Positions 10,617 through 20,482 of a stretch of 64,000 bases of DNA are shown here, one piece after another. Source of the DNA: Variovorax paradoxus (GTDB lineage Bacteria > Pseudomonadota > Gammaproteobacteria > Burkholderiales > Burkholderiaceae_C); assembly GCF_030815855.1 (NCBI RefSeq), contig NZ_JAUSXG010000001.1:4898001-4962000 (forward strand). Direction: 5' to 3'. The position numbers and the translations under genes are program-made. The first letter of the stretch is position 1. Every line of letters begins with the position of its first letter. A model generated the notes under the pieces. It was not told where the DNA came from and ran no database searches. It was given only the letters and a program-made list of their open reading frames with translations.

Positions 10617-12734
10617 TCAACTCCAGGCCGCGCGCATGCGGTTGCGAAGGTCGATCACGGCCGCCGGCGGCGGCACCGCGGGAGGCCGCTCCGGTGGCGG
10701 CGGCCAGGTCTGTTGCTCGAAGCCGGCAAGATCGCGTTCGGAGATGAATCGTGTGCGGTTGGCATAGAGATGCCGGTCGCCCCGCACGGCCTGCTGCGTC
10801 ACATAGAAGCGCTGCGGCACCAAGAGGTGCAGATGGTCGCGCGCCCGCGTCATCGCGACATAGAGCAGGCGCCGTTCCTCTTCGAGTTCGTGCGCACCCT
10901 GCGCCACGTCGGCCGGCAGGCAGCCATCGACCACGTTGAGCACATGCACCGAATTCCACTCCTGCCCCTTGGCCGAATGGATGGTCGAGAGGATCAGGTA
11001 GTCCTCGTCGAGCAATGGCGGGCCGGGACGGTCGCTGGTGGCCTCGGGCGGATCGAGCGTGAGCTCGGTCAGGAAGCGCTCGCGCGAGCCGTAGCCCGAC
11101 GCGAGCCGTGCCAGTTGTTCGACGTCGCCGCGCCGTACGCCCGAAGGGTCCTCGTAAAGCCGCTCGAGATGCGGCAGGTACCAGCGAACCGCCAATTCGA
11201 CATCGGCCGGCCAAGGCAGAGACGGCGCTCGCAGCGCGGCATAGGCCTCGGCAAACACCGCCCACTCGGCGCGCGCAGCCGGTGGCGGGACGAAATCGCG
11301 CACGGCCGCCGCGGGGTCGGCCGCGGAGTCCATGGCATCGAGCAGCCGCGCGCCCGTGGCCGGTCCGATGCCCGGGATGAGCTGCGTGACGCGAAAACCC
11401 GCCATGCGCCCGCGCGGGTTTTCGGCGAAGCGCAGCACCGCGAGCAGGTCTTTCACATGCGAAGCCTCGAGGAACTTGAGGCCGCCGAATTTCACGAACG
11501 GAATGTTGCGGCGCGCGAGTTCCAGTTCGAGCGGCGCGCTGTGCGTGGAGGTGCGGAACAGCACCGCCTGCGACCTGAGTGCGAGGCCGCCTTCCCGGTG
11601 CGCCAGCACCTTGTCGGCCACCCACACCGCCTGCTGCGCCTCGTCGGGCACCAGTACCAGTTGCGGCCGCCCGGCTGAGGGCTTGTCGGTCCAGAGCGTC
11701 TTGGCATGCCGCTCGGTGGCCTGCGCGATGACCCGGTTCGAGACATCGAGAATCGGCTGCGTCGAGCGGTAGTTGCGCTCCAGCGTGACCACGCGCGCCG
11801 CCTGCGAAAACTGTGACGGAAAGTCCAAAATGTTACGGACCGTTGCACCGCGGAACGAGTAAATCGACTGTGCATCGTCGCCGACCACCGTCACGCCGCG
11901 CCCGTCGGGCTTCAGCGCGAGAAGAATCGAAGCCTGCAGCAGGTTGGTATCCTGGTATTCGTCGACCAGCACGTGGTCGAAGCGTGCGCCGATCAGTCCG
12001 GCCAGCGAAGGCTCGGCCACCATGCCCGCCCAGTAGAGCAACAGGTCGTCGTAGTCGAGCACGTTCTGCTGCTGCTTGGCTTCGACGTAGGCGCCGAATA
12101 GGCGCTTGAGCTCGGCCTCCCACTCGGCGCACCACGGAAAGGACTCCGCAAGCACCTCGGGCAGCGGTGCGCGCGTGTTGACGCAGCGCGAATAGATCGA
12201 AAGGCAGGTGCCCTTGCGCGGAAAGCGGTTCACGCTCGACGACAGGCCGAGGTCGTGGCGCACCAAGCCCATCAAATCCTCTGCGTCGCCACGGTCGTGG
12301 ATCGTGAAGTTGTCGTTCAGGCCGATGTGCGCGGCGTACTCGCGCAGCAGGCGCGCACCGATACCGTGGAAAGTGCCGGCCCACGGCAGCGCAGGGGGCT
12401 TTTCGGACTTGAGCCCCAGCACACGCGCCAGCACCTGGCCCGCGCGGCGCTCCATTTCCTGTGCGGCGCGGCGCGAGAAGGTCAAAAGCAGCAGCCGCTG
12501 CGGATCGACGCCGCCGGCAATGAGGTGCGCCACCCGGTGCGCCAGCGTGCTGGTCTTGCCGGAGCCCGCCCCGGCGATCACCAACAGCGGACGCTCGTCA
12601 CGGCCGACCAGCGTGCCGATGCCATGCTCGACCGCGGCGCGCTGCTCGTCGTTGAGGGTGGCGAGCGCGGCGGCCAGGCGCTCGGCCTGAGTCGCACCGG
12701 CGGCGGAAAAAACGGGGAGCGCAGCGGTCTGCAT
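10617..12734 (-). CDS. UvrD/Rep-type ATP-dependent DNA helicase
   Basis: A 705-residue superfamily 1A helicase that unwinds DNA 3' to 5' in repair or replication restart. Motif I (Walker A) is IAGAGSGKT at 53-61. Motif II is in VLVDEYQDTN, motif III in VVGDDAQSIYSFRGA, and motif V-like residues in LSTIHSAKGQEWNSVHVLNV. The C-terminal half differs from classical UvrD and Rep and lacks an obvious RNA polymerase or Tudor-like tail, so no symbol is given. The ATG at 12734 gives MQTAALPVFSAAG; the frame extends upstream without a ribosome site. A LexA-like box lies 11 bases upstream of this ATG. Confidence 0.93.
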   Translation of the reverse strand: MQTAALPVFSAAGATQAERLAAALATLNDEQRAAVEHGIGTLVGRDERPLLVIAGAGSGKTSTLAHRVAHLIAGGVDPQRLLLLTFSRRAAQEMERRAGQVLARVLGLKSEKPPALPWAGTFHGIGARLLREYAAHIGLNDNFTIHDRGDAEDLMGLVRHDLGLSSSVNRFPRKGTCLSIYSRCVNTRAPLPEVLAESFPWCAEWEAELKRLFGAYVEAKQQQNVLDYDDLLLYWAGMVAEPSLAGLIGARFDHVLVDEYQDTNLLQASILLALKPDGRGVTVVGDDAQSIYSFRGATVRNILDFPSQFSQAARVVTLERNYRSTQPILDVSNRVIAQATERHAKTLWTDKPSAGRPQLVLVPDEAQQAVWVADKVLAHREGGLALRSQAVLFRTSTHSAPLELELARRNIPFVKFGGLKFLEASHVKDLLAVLRFAENPRGRMAGFRVTQLIPGIGPATGARLLDAMDSAADPAAAVRDFVPPPAARAEWAVFAEAYAALRAPSLPWPADVELAVRWYLPHLERLYEDPSGVRRGDVEQLARLASGYGSRERFLTELTLDPPEATSDRPGPPLLDEDYLILSTIHSAKGQEWNSVHVLNVVDGCLPADVAQGAHELEEERRLLYVAMTRARDHLHLLVPQRFYVTQQAVRGDRHLYANRTRFISERDLAGFEQQTWPPPPERPPAVPPPAAVIDLRNRMRAAWS

Positions 12735-12745
12735 GGCCGTGACTT

Positions 12746-12765
12746 TACTGTATGTCCATCCAGAT
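12746..12765 (-). promoter_or_regulatory. LexA-like (SOS) box upstream of helicase gene
   Basis: TACTGTATGTCCATCCAGAT matches 14 of 20 positions of the E. coli LexA consensus, including the whole left half CTGT; the right half is CCAG rather than ACAG. It lies immediately upstream of the helicase start. SOS control of UvrD-type helicases is known, so the position fits. Confidence 0.45.
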
Positions 12766-12947
12766 CGGCGGCCTGCCGTCACATGGCCGATGACATAATC
12801 GCCGCTCGCTGCAACTGGAGACCGCATCATGGAAACCGCCCCGTCTCGGCAGCTTTCAACTCCCCTTTGACGCCTGCTTGCCGGGCCTGGGAATTGAAAG
12901 CGCCCCTCCCTCGCCCCATCGCCTCAGTCATTTCACGGGAGTGAGCC

Positions 12948-13934
12948 ATGCTCAATATCTTTACGCTCGCCAACGGCCGCCTCGTCCAGGAAGAGATCGA
13001 GTCCCTGGAGGAGCTTTCCAAGTTCCAGCCGATCTGGGTCGACCTCGAATCGCCCACGCTCGAGGAAAAGCGCTGGATCAAGCAGTACTACGGCCTCTCG
13101 ATTCCAGAAGACGCGATGGACGAGGACATCGAGGAGTCGGCCCGCTTCTATGAAGAAGACAACGGCGAACTGCACATCCGCTCCGACTTCCTGATCGACG
13201 ACGACGAAGACCCGCGTTCGGTGCGCGTGGCCTTCATCCTGAACCAGCACAACACAGAGCTTCGCAGCCGCGGCGTGCTGTTCTCGATCCACGACGAAGA
13301 CGTGCCCGTGTTCCGCCTGCTGCGCATGCGTGCGCGCCGCGCGCCGGGGCTCATCGAAGACGCGAAGGAAGTGCTGCTCAAGCTGTTCGACGCCGACGCC
13401 GAATACTCGGCCGACACGCTCGAGAACATCTACGACGAGCTCGAGATTGCCGGCAAGAAGGTGCTCGAAGGCAACGTCAGCGACGAGCTGGCCGGCGAAG
13501 TGCTGGGCGCCATTGCGCGGCAGGAAGACTTGAACGGCCGCATCCGCCGCAACGTGATGGACACGCGCCGCGCCGTGAGCTTCATGATGCGCAGCCGCAT
13601 GCTCAACGCCGAGCAGTTCGAAGAGGCACGGCAGATCCTGCGCGACATCGAATCGCTCGACAACCACACCGCCTTCCTGTTCGACAAGATCAACTTCCTG
13701 ATGGATGCGACCGTCGGTTTCATCAACATCAACCAGAACAAGACCATCAAGATCTTTTCGGTGGCCAGCGTGGCGCTGCTGCCGCCCACACTGATCGCGA
13801 GCATCTACGGCATGAACTTCAAGCTCATGCCCGAGCTCGACTGGTCGCTCGGCTACCCCTATGCGCTGGCGCTGATGGCGGCGAGCGCGCTGGTGCCGAT
13901 GTGGTACTTCCGCCGGCGCGGCTGGCTCAAGTAG
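12948..13934 (+). CDS. corA: Magnesium/cobalt transporter CorA
   Basis: A 328-residue CorA-type channel for Mg2+ (and Co2+, Ni2+). The large cytoplasmic N-terminal domain (about 1-265) is very acidic, for example EDAMDEDIEES and IDDDEDPRS, and includes long helices. Two C-terminal membrane helices follow (about 265-285 and 298-318). The selectivity motif YGMNF lies at 287-291 between them, and the protein ends in basic RRRGWLK. A GGGAGTGAGCC ribosome site precedes the ATG. Its last eight bases overlap the convergent nucleosidase gene. Confidence 0.95.
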   Translation: MLNIFTLANGRLVQEEIESLEELSKFQPIWVDLESPTLEEKRWIKQYYGLSIPEDAMDEDIEESARFYEEDNGELHIRSDFLIDDDEDPRSVRVAFILNQHNTELRSRGVLFSIHDEDVPVFRLLRMRARRAPGLIEDAKEVLLKLFDADAEYSADTLENIYDELEIAGKKVLEGNVSDELAGEVLGAIARQEDLNGRIRRNVMDTRRAVSFMMRSRMLNAEQFEEARQILRDIESLDNHTAFLFDKINFLMDATVGFININQNKTIKIFSVASVALLPPTLIASIYGMNFKLMPELDWSLGYPYALALMAASALVPMWYFRRRGWLK

Positions 13935-14712
13935 CGGCGGGCGTTTCGGGAGAAGAAGGCAGCGTGGCGAGCCATGCGCCGACGAGCGCGAGGCTGTAGC
14001 GGCTCGCAACCTCGGCCACGAAGCGCGTGAAGTCCCCGTGCGCCGCGTCGTCGGCGCGGTCGGAGATGGTGCGCACCGCCGCGAAGGGCACGCCGTAGTC
14101 GTGGCATGCCTGTGCCATCGCGGCGCCTTCCATTTCGACCGCGAGCGCGTCGGGCAGGCTGCGCCGCAAGACAGCGCTCTCGGCGGCCGTCGAGACGAAG
14201 CGATCGCCGCTCACCAGCAAGCCCCGGTGCACCTTCGGCGACCGAAGGCCGAACTCATCGACGGCCTTTTGCCCAACCAAAGCCACCGGATCGCGCAACG
14301 CTTCTTCGGCAACGGCCATCAACGAATTGCTGATCGCGGCGTCGGCCATGAAACGCGAAAGGCCCATCAGCGGCACCTCGTACTTCGGGAAGATCGGCGA
14401 GGCGTCGAGGTCGTGCTGCAGCAGCTGCGTTGCGACCACCACGTCGCCGACGTTCACGCCCGGCGCGAGCCCGCCCGCAACGCCGGTGAAGACGATCGCG
14501 CGCACGCCGAAGCGCTCGAGCAGCACCGTGGCCGTCACCGCCGCCGCGACCTTGCCGATGCGCGACAGCACCGCGACGATCGGCTGACCATGCAGATGGC
14601 CGACCCAGAAGTCGCGCCCCGCGGCGCGCACGCGCTGCTCGTCCGGCATTTGCGCGAGGAGCGCACTCAGCTCCTCGTGCATGGCAGCGACGATGGCGAC
14701 GGGCGCGCTCAT
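13927..14712 (-). CDS. mtnN: 5'-methylthioadenosine/S-adenosylhomocysteine nucleosidase
   Basis: A 261-residue PNP_UDP_1 family nucleosidase that cleaves MTA and SAH to adenine plus the thio-ribose product, in methionine salvage and methyl-cycle clean-up. Catalytic E13 is in AAMHEELSAL, the substrate-binding pair is in VEMEGAAMAQ (about 192-201), and D218 in TISDRAD is the proton donor. The phosphorylase branch of the superfamily is possible but the MEGAA and SDRAD pattern favours MtnN. The start lies only three bases after the end of the peptide-binding protein gene, so it is probably the last gene of the dpp-like operon. Confidence 0.88.
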   Translation of the reverse strand: MSAPVAIVAAMHEELSALLAQMPDEQRVRAAGRDFWVGHLHGQPIVAVLSRIGKVAAAVTATVLLERFGVRAIVFTGVAGGLAPGVNVGDVVVATQLLQHDLDASPIFPKYEVPLMGLSRFMADAAISNSLMAVAEEALRDPVALVGQKAVDEFGLRSPKVHRGLLVSGDRFVSTAAESAVLRRSLPDALAVEMEGAAMAQACHDYGVPFAAVRTISDRADDAAHGDFTRFVAEVASRYSLALVGAWLATLPSSPETPAAT

Positions 14713-14715
14713 CGG

Positions 14716-16356
14716 CTACTTGATGTCCACGCCGTAGAAGGTATGGCGGCCGAAGGGGCTGAGCTTGAAGTCGACCACTTCCTTGCGCACCGGCTTCAGC
14801 TGCACGGCATGGGCGATGGTGAACCAAGGCGCCTGCTCCTTGAAGATGACTTGCGCCTTCTTGTAGAGCGCGTCCCGGTCGGCCTGCTTGGTCGTGCTCT
14901 TGGCCTTCAGCACGAGATCTTCGTACGGCTGATAGCAGAACTTGGAGATGTTGCTGCCGCTCGCCGATTTGGCCGAGGAACAGCCCAGCAGCGTGTAGAG
15001 GAAGTTGTCCGGGTCGCCGTTGTCGCCGGTCCAGCCCAGCATGCCCATCTGGTGCTCGCCGGCCTGCAGGCGCTTGCGGTATTCGCCCCACTCGAAGCTC
15101 TTGATCTCGGCCTTGACGTTGATCTTGGCAAGGTCGGCTTGCATCAGCTCGGCGATGCGCTTGGCGTTCGGGTTGTAGGGCCGCTGCACGGGCATGGCCC
15201 AGAGATCGGTCGAGAAGCCATCGGGGAAACCGGCTTGCGCCAGCAGCTTCTTTGCGGCCTCGGGGTCGTACGGATCGTCCTTGACCGCGTCGTTGTAGGA
15301 CCACATGGTCGGCGGAATCGGGTTCTTCGCAGCCACGCCCGTCGACAGGTACACGCCGTCGATGATGGCCTTCTTGTTGATCGCCATGTTGATGGCCTTG
15401 CGCACGCGCACGTCGTCGAAAGGCTTCTTCGTGGTGTTGTACGAGAGATAGCCCACGTTGAGGCCGGGCTGCTCGAGCAGCTGCACGTTCGGGTCCTTGC
15501 GGATCGCGTCGAGGTCCGCCGGGTTCGGGTACGGCATGACGTGGCATTCGCCCTTCTGCAGCTTCGCCCAGCGCACAGAGGCATCGGGCGTGATCGCGAA
15601 CACGAGGTCGTCGATCTTCGCCTTGCCGCCCCAGTACTGCGGGAAGGCCTTGAAGCGGATGACCGCGTCTTTCTGGTACTGCACGAGGTAGAAGGGACCG
15701 GTGCCGACCGGGTCCTGGTCGACCTTCTCGGGCGTGCCGGCCTTCAGCATGGCAATGGCGTATTCCTTCGACTGGATGCCCGCGTACTGCATCGCGAGGT
15801 TGGCAAGGAACGGCGCCTCGGCCTGGTTGAGCGTGACCTTCACGGTCAGGTCATCGACGCGGTCCACCGACTTGAGCAGCTTGGGCATGCCCATGTCGTT
15901 GAAGTAGGAGTGGTTCTGGCTCGTGACCTTGAAGAAGGGATCGCTCTCCTTCCACTGCCGCTCGAGCATGAAGATGAAGTCGTCCGCGTTGAAATCGCGC
16001 GTGGGCTTGAAGCTCTTGCTGGTGCTGTGCCACTTCACGCCCTTGCGCAGGTGAAAGGTGTACTGCGTGCCGTCGGCCGAGATGTCCCATTTTTCCGCCA
16101 GCCCGGGCACGACCTTGGTGCCGCCGCGCTCGAACTCGACAATGGTGTTGTAGACCTGCGTGGTCACGTCGAACGAAGTGCCGGTGGTGTTCACGCCCGG
16201 ATAGAAATTCTCGGGACTGCCCTCCGAGCAATAGACCAGCGTCTTGGCGGACACGGCGCCCGAGGCCAGTGCGAGCGCGGCGAGTGCCGCCGGCGCGAGC
16301 AGCGCGGCAAGCCTCGGCGAGCGACGCGAAACGAATGGCTGAATGGTCTTCTTCAT
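14716..16356 (-). CDS. dppA: Dipeptide/oligopeptide ABC transporter binding protein
   Basis: A 546-residue SBP family 5 lipophobic periplasmic protein that binds peptides for the DppBCDF permease. The signal peptide (about 1-37) ends at AVSA before [17 protein letters not shown], the family's mature start. Family blocks include [20 protein letters not shown] and [15 protein letters not shown]. It resembles DppA more than OppA or NikA. An AAGGAGT ribosome site precedes the ATG at 16356. Unusually, it is encoded after the four membrane and ATPase genes (30 bases past dppF) rather than first. Haem or delta-aminolevulinate transport, known for some DppA proteins, cannot be excluded. Confidence 0.93.
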   Translation of the reverse strand: MKKTIQPFVSRRSPRLAALLAPAALAALALASGAVSAKTLVYCSEGSPENFYPGVNTTGTSFDVTTQVYNTIVEFERGGTKVVPGLAEKWDISADGTQYTFHLRKGVKWHSTSKSFKPTRDFNADDFIFMLERQWKESDPFFKVTSQNHSYFNDMGMPKLLKSVDRVDDLTVKVTLNQAEAPFLANLAMQYAGIQSKEYAIAMLKAGTPEKVDQDPVGTGPFYLVQYQKDAVIRFKAFPQYWGGKAKIDDLVFAITPDASVRWAKLQKGECHVMPYPNPADLDAIRKDPNVQLLEQPGLNVGYLSYNTTKKPFDDVRVRKAINMAINKKAIIDGVYLSTGVAAKNPIPPTMWSYNDAVKDDPYDPEAAKKLLAQAGFPDGFSTDLWAMPVQRPYNPNAKRIAELMQADLAKINVKAEIKSFEWGEYRKRLQAGEHQMGMLGWTGDNGDPDNFLYTLLGCSSAKSASGSNISKFCYQPYEDLVLKAKSTTKQADRDALYKKAQVIFKEQAPWFTIAHAVQLKPVRKEVVDFKLSPFGRHTFYGVDIK

Positions 16357-16386
16357 GGCAACTCCTTGGGACACGGTTGAAGTGAG

Positions 16387-17430
16387 CTAGGGGTTCATCG
16401 CCAAAGGCGCGACGAACGGCGGGGACAAGGGCACATCGGCGCTGACCGGCGGCGCGCCGTCGAGAAACTTCTCGGCGTAATGGCAGGCCACCAACCGCTC
16501 GTCGAGCGCGCGCAGCAAAGGCCTCTCTTCGCGGCAGCGCTGCGTCACGTGCGGGCAGCGCGTGCTGAAGACGCAACCCGAAGGCGGGTTCAGCGGCGAC
16601 GGCAGCTCGCCCTTGAGCACGATGCGCTGGCTGCTGAGACCGGGCGTGGAGGCCAGCAGAGCCTGCGTGTAGGGATGCAGCGGACGCGCGAAGATGCGCG
16701 CCTTGGGCCCCTGCTCCACCGCATGGCCGAGGTACATCACGAGCACGTCGTGCGCAATGTGCCGTACCACGCCGAGGTCGTGCGAAATGAAGAGATAGGC
16801 CAGGCCCAGTTCGGCCTGCAGGTCGGCCAGCAGGTTGAGCACCTGCGCCTGGATCGACACGTCGAGCGCCGACACCGGCTCGTCGGCCACCAAGAGGCGC
16901 GGCTCCAGCATGAGCGCGCGCGCAATGGCAATGCGCTGGCGCTGGCCGCCCGAGAACATGTGCGGATAGCGGTTCGCGTACTCGGGCCGCAGGCCCACGC
17001 GCGCGAGCATCTCGCGGGCCTTGGCGGCGCGCTCGGGCTTGCCGAGCGCGGTGTTGATCGCGAGCGGATCTTCGAGCACGGCGCTGATCTTCTTGCGTGG
17101 GTTCAGCGAGCCGTACGGGTTCTGGAACACCAGTTGCACGGCCTGGCGCAGCTCGCGCCGGTGCTCGGCCGGCGGGCTCACGGCATCGTGGCCGACCAGT
17201 GTGAGCTGCCCCGCGGTCGGCTTCTCGATCAGCGCGACCATGCGCGCGAGCGTGGACTTGCCGCAGCCCGATTCACCGACCACGGCCAGCGTGCGGCCGC
17301 GTTCGATGCGAAACGAGATATCGCCCACCGCGCGCAATTGCGCGGGCGCGCGGAACAGGCCGCGCCGCACTTCGTAGGTGCGCTGCAGGTTGCGCGCCTC
17401 CACGACAACATCACCCGGCATTGCGCTCAT
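16387..17430 (-). CDS. dppF: Dipeptide ABC transporter ATP-binding protein DppF
   Basis: A 347-residue cytoplasmic ATPase of the peptide transporter. Walker A is GESGCGKST near residue 53, the ABC signature is [15 protein letters not shown], and Walker B is [12 protein letters not shown]. The oligo/dipeptide-specific C-terminal region has the [15 protein letters not shown] cysteine cluster, which in relatives holds an iron-sulfur cluster. It pairs with DppD as a heterodimer. Its start overlaps the end of dppD by four bases (ATGA), so the two are translationally coupled. Confidence 0.94.
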   Translation of the reverse strand: MSAMPGDVVVEARNLQRTYEVRRGLFRAPAQLRAVGDISFRIERGRTLAVVGESGCGKSTLARMVALIEKPTAGQLTLVGHDAVSPPAEHRRELRQAVQLVFQNPYGSLNPRKKISAVLEDPLAINTALGKPERAAKAREMLARVGLRPEYANRYPHMFSGGQRQRIAIARALMLEPRLLVADEPVSALDVSIQAQVLNLLADLQAELGLAYLFISHDLGVVRHIAHDVLVMYLGHAVEQGPKARIFARPLHPYTQALLASTPGLSSQRIVLKGELPSPLNPPSGCVFSTRCPHVTQRCREERPLLRALDERLVACHYAEKFLDGAPPVSADVPLSPPFVAPLAMNP

Positions 17431-18452
17431 GACAATGCCTCCACCGCTTTGGGCCGGTCCGCCTCGATGGCCGCCATGCGCCCGGGCTCGCCGAGCGGGA
17501 AATGGCAGCGCACTTCGGCGCCCTGCTGCGATGCAACCGCGCGCAACGCCGGACGCACGTTGCAGGCTTTCGTCGTCGCATAGCTGCAGCGCGGCGCAAA
17601 GAGACAGCCCTCCGGCCGGTCGTGCACGCCTGGCACCACGCCCGCGATGGTGGCAAGCCGGCCCTCGGGCGCGGCACGTTCGGGCAGCGCGGCCAGCAGC
17701 GCTTCGGTATAGGGATGCTGCGGGTTTGCAAAGAGCCGGTCGACGCGTTGCTGCTCCATCACCTGGCCCGCATACATCACGGCAATGCGCTGCGCCATTT
17801 CGCTGACCACGCCCATGTTGTGCGTGATGAGCACCAGCGCCATGCCGCGCTCTTTTTGCAGCTCGCGCAGCAGGTCGAGAATCTGCGCCTGGATCGTCAC
17901 GTCGAGCGCGGTGGTCGGCTCGTCGGCGATCAAGAGGCGCGGGTTGCAGGCAATGGCCATCGCGATCATCACGCGCTGGTTCATGCCACCCGAAAGCTGA
18001 TGCGGATAGCTGCCGAGGCGCGACGACGCAGCGGGGATGCCGACCTGTTCGAGCAGTTCGGTCGCGCGCTTCTTCGCCGTGCGTTTGTCGAGATGCAGGT
18101 GCAGCCGCAGCGTTTCCATCAATTGGAACCCGATGGTGAAGCAGGGATTGAGGCTGGTGGTCGGCTCCTGGAAGATCATCGCGACCTCCTTGCCGACCAG
18201 CGTGCGGCGCGCCTTGTCGGAAATGCCGAGCAGCTCCTTGCCCGCAAAGCGCATGTGGTCCGCGCGCACGCGGCCCGGAAAGCCGACGAGGCCCATCAGC
18301 GCCATCATCGTCACGCTCTTGCCTGAACCTGATTCGCCGACGATGCCGAGCACCTCGCCCTCATCGAGCGAAAGGCTCACGCCGTCGACGGCGTGCAGCA
18401 CGCCGCCTTGCGTCGGGAATTCGACGTGCAGGTCCTTGATGTCCAGAAGCAT
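17427..18452 (-). CDS. dppD: Dipeptide ABC transporter ATP-binding protein DppD
   Basis: A 341-residue ATPase partner of DppF. Walker A is GESGSGKS near residue 40, the signature [15 protein letters not shown], and Walker [15 protein letters not shown]. The C-terminal oligopeptide-transporter region carries [16 protein letters not shown]. The ATG at 18452 gives [17 protein letters not shown], the family start; the frame extends about 90 codons upstream into the spacer and dppC but has no support there. The 67-base gap to dppC holds a GC-rich repeat element. Confidence 0.94.
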   Translation of the reverse strand: MLLDIKDLHVEFPTQGGVLHAVDGVSLSLDEGEVLGIVGESGSGKSVTMMALMGLVGFPGRVRADHMRFAGKELLGISDKARRTLVGKEVAMIFQEPTTSLNPCFTIGFQLMETLRLHLHLDKRTAKKRATELLEQVGIPAASSRLGSYPHQLSGGMNQRVMIAMAIACNPRLLIADEPTTALDVTIQAQILDLLRELQKERGMALVLITHNMGVVSEMAQRIAVMYAGQVMEQQRVDRLFANPQHPYTEALLAALPERAAPEGRLATIAGVVPGVHDRPEGCLFAPRCSYATTKACNVRPALRAVASQQGAEVRCHFPLGEPGRMAAIEADRPKAVEALS

Positions 18453-18470
18453 CGTCACAACACGACCTCC

Positions 18471-18519
18471 GTGCTTCGCACTGCGGTGCAAGCCCCCTTC
18501 GGAGCGGCCGGGCGGGGGC
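18471..18519. repeat. GC-rich intergenic palindromic element (copy 2)
   Basis: The dppC-dppD spacer has GTGCTTCGCACTGCGGTGCA, then CCCCCTTCGG, then CGGCCGGGCGGGGG. The GTGCTTCGC module and C/G tracts match copies at 8298-8384 and 23712-23774. It sits inside an operon, between two cotranscribed genes. Confidence 0.45.
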
Positions 18520-19425
18520 TCATCTCTTGAGCTTCGGGTCGAGCGCATCGCGCAGGCCGTCGCCGAGCAGGTTGAAAGCCAGCACGGCCGCGAGAATCGC
18601 GAGGCCGGGAAAAGTGACGACCCACCAGGCACGCAGCACGAACTCGCGTGCGTCGGCCAGCATCGTTCCCCACTCGGGCGACGGCGGCTGCGCGCCGAGG
18701 CCGATGAAGCCCAGCGCCGCCGCATCGAGAATGGCGGTCGAGATGCCGAGCGAGGCCTGCACGATGAGCGGCGCGGCGCAGTTGGGCAGCACTTCGCGGA
18801 ACATCAGGCGCAGCGTGCCGGCACCGCTCACGCGTGCGGCGGTCACGTAGTCGCGCGAGATCTCGGCAATGACCGCGGCGCGCGTGATGCGCACATAGTG
18901 CGGCAGCACCACGATGGCTACCGCCACCATGGCGTTGATCAGCCCCGGCCCGAGGATCGCGACGATCACGATGGCCATCAGCAGGCTCGGCATCGTGAGC
19001 ACGATGTCCATCATCCGCATGATCGCGATCTCCAGCACGCCGCGGAAGAAGCCCGCGACCAGTCCGAGCACCACGCCGATGACCACCGACAGCGCCACCA
19101 CGGCAACGCCTATCGACAGCGAGAGCCGCGCGCCGAACATCAGCCGCGAAAGAATGTCGCGCCCGATGGCGTCGGTGCCCAGCACATAGCTGGCCGAACC
19201 GCCCTCCTGCCATGCCGGCGGCAGCAGGAAGACCGCGCTGTTGGTTTCGTTCGGCGCATGCGGCGCAATCCACGGCGCGAACAACGCCACGAGCAGCAGC
19301 ACCGCGATGGTGGCGAGCCCGATGACCGCGCCGCGGTTGGCGGAAAATGCGGTCCAGAACTCGCGCCAGGGACCGGGCGGCGGCTGGCCGGTACCAGGCC
19401 CGGAAATGACTTGGGTAGAGGCCAT
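18520..19425 (-). CDS. dppC: Dipeptide ABC transporter permease DppC
   Basis: A 301-residue inner-membrane permease with about six helices, the first at about 34-55 ([20 protein letters not shown]). The binding-protein-dependent transport domain spans about 95-295, and the EAA loop is recognisable at [21 protein letters not shown]. It forms the channel with DppB. The ATG at 19425 lies two bases after the dppB stop. Length and order are those of a standard Dpp/Opp system. Confidence 0.93.
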   Translation of the reverse strand: MASTQVISGPGTGQPPPGPWREFWTAFSANRGAVIGLATIAVLLLVALFAPWIAPHAPNETNSAVFLLPPAWQEGGSASYVLGTDAIGRDILSRLMFGARLSLSIGVAVVALSVVIGVVLGLVAGFFRGVLEIAIMRMMDIVLTMPSLLMAIVIVAILGPGLINAMVAVAIVVLPHYVRITRAAVIAEISRDYVTAARVSGAGTLRLMFREVLPNCAAPLIVQASLGISTAILDAAALGFIGLGAQPPSPEWGTMLADAREFVLRAWWVVTFPGLAILAAVLAFNLLGDGLRDALDPKLKR

Positions 19426-19427
19426 CG

Positions 19428-20432
19428 TCAGTGCCTGATCCTGGGGTTGATGACACCGTAGGTCACGTCGACCAGCAGGTTGATCAGCATCACGATGCCG
19501 CCGAGCAGCAGCATGCCGCCCTGCAGCACCGGGTAGTCGCGCCGTCCGATGGCTTCGATGAGCCACTTGCCGACGCCGGGCCACGAGAAGATGGTCTCGG
19601 TGAGGATCGCGCCCGTGAAGAGCACGCCCACCTGCAGCCCGATCACCGTGACCACCGGAATCAGCGCATTGCGCAATGCATGCAGCCCCACCACGCGAAG
19701 GTGCGAAAGGCCCTTGGCGCGCGCGGTGCGGATGTAGTCTTCGCCCAGCACCTCGAGCATGGCCGAGCGCGTCATGCGCGCAATGACGGCCAGCGGCACG
19801 GTGCCGAGCACGATGGCCGGAAGAATCAGGTGGTGCAGCGCCGACCAGAAGGCATCGGTGTCGCCGGCGCGCAATGCGTCGATCAGCAGGAAGCCGGTTT
19901 CCGGCTCGACGAAATACTGCACCGAGATGCGCCCGGAAACGGGCGTCCATCCGAGCTGCACCGAAAAGAACAGGATCAGCAGCAGCCCCCACCAGAAGAT
20001 CGGCATCGAATAGCCGGTGAGCGAGGTGGCCATCACGCCGTGGTCGAAGATGGAGTTGCGCCGCACCGCCGCAAGAATGCCGGCCGGAAGCCCCAGCAGC
20101 AGCGCAAAGGCAATCGCGCACACACCAAGCTCGACCGTGGCGGGAAACAGCGCCAGAAACTCGCTCATCACCGAGTCCTGCGTGATGAGCGACTTGCCGA
20201 GGTCGCCATGCAGCACGCGGCCGATGTAGATGCCGTACTGCACGATCACCGGCTTGTCGAAGCCGTAGGCCGCGCGCAGCTGCGCATGGCGCGCGGGGTC
20301 GATCCCGCGCTCGCCGGCCATGGTTTCAATGGGGTCGCCCGGCACCAGCCGGATGAGAAAGAAGGCAAGCAGCGTCATGCCGATGAAGGTCGGCACCAGC
20401 AAGCTCACGCGCGTGAGTAGGAAGCGAAGCAT
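19428..20432 (-). CDS. dppB: Dipeptide ABC transporter permease DppB
   Basis: A 334-residue permease, the first gene of the operon dppBCDFA-mtnN. The N-terminal helix (LLTRVSLLVPTFIGMTLLAF) followed by LVPGDPIETMAGERG is the usual DppB/OppB start. The EAA loop is EVLGEDYIRTARAKGLSHLR near 230-250. About six membrane helices are predicted by eye. It lies 50 bases past the end of the acyl-CoA ligase gene on the same strand, so transcription may come from upstream or from a promoter inside that gene. Confidence 0.93.
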   Translation of the reverse strand: MLRFLLTRVSLLVPTFIGMTLLAFFLIRLVPGDPIETMAGERGIDPARHAQLRAAYGFDKPVIVQYGIYIGRVLHGDLGKSLITQDSVMSEFLALFPATVELGVCAIAFALLLGLPAGILAAVRRNSIFDHGVMATSLTGYSMPIFWWGLLLILFFSVQLGWTPVSGRISVQYFVEPETGFLLIDALRAGDTDAFWSALHHLILPAIVLGTVPLAVIARMTRSAMLEVLGEDYIRTARAKGLSHLRVVGLHALRNALIPVVTVIGLQVGVLFTGAILTETIFSWPGVGKWLIEAIGRRDYPVLQGGMLLLGGIVMLINLLVDVTYGVINPRIRH

Positions 20433-20482
20433 CGCCCCGCAATATGCAAGATCGATGCCGCCGCCCTACCCGGGCCGAACCC

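Noticed and set aside
14038..16380. Long plus-strand frame opposite dppA and mtnN (780 codons)
   Set aside because: Composition is that of an antisense shadow, and both minus-strand genes have clear family motifs.
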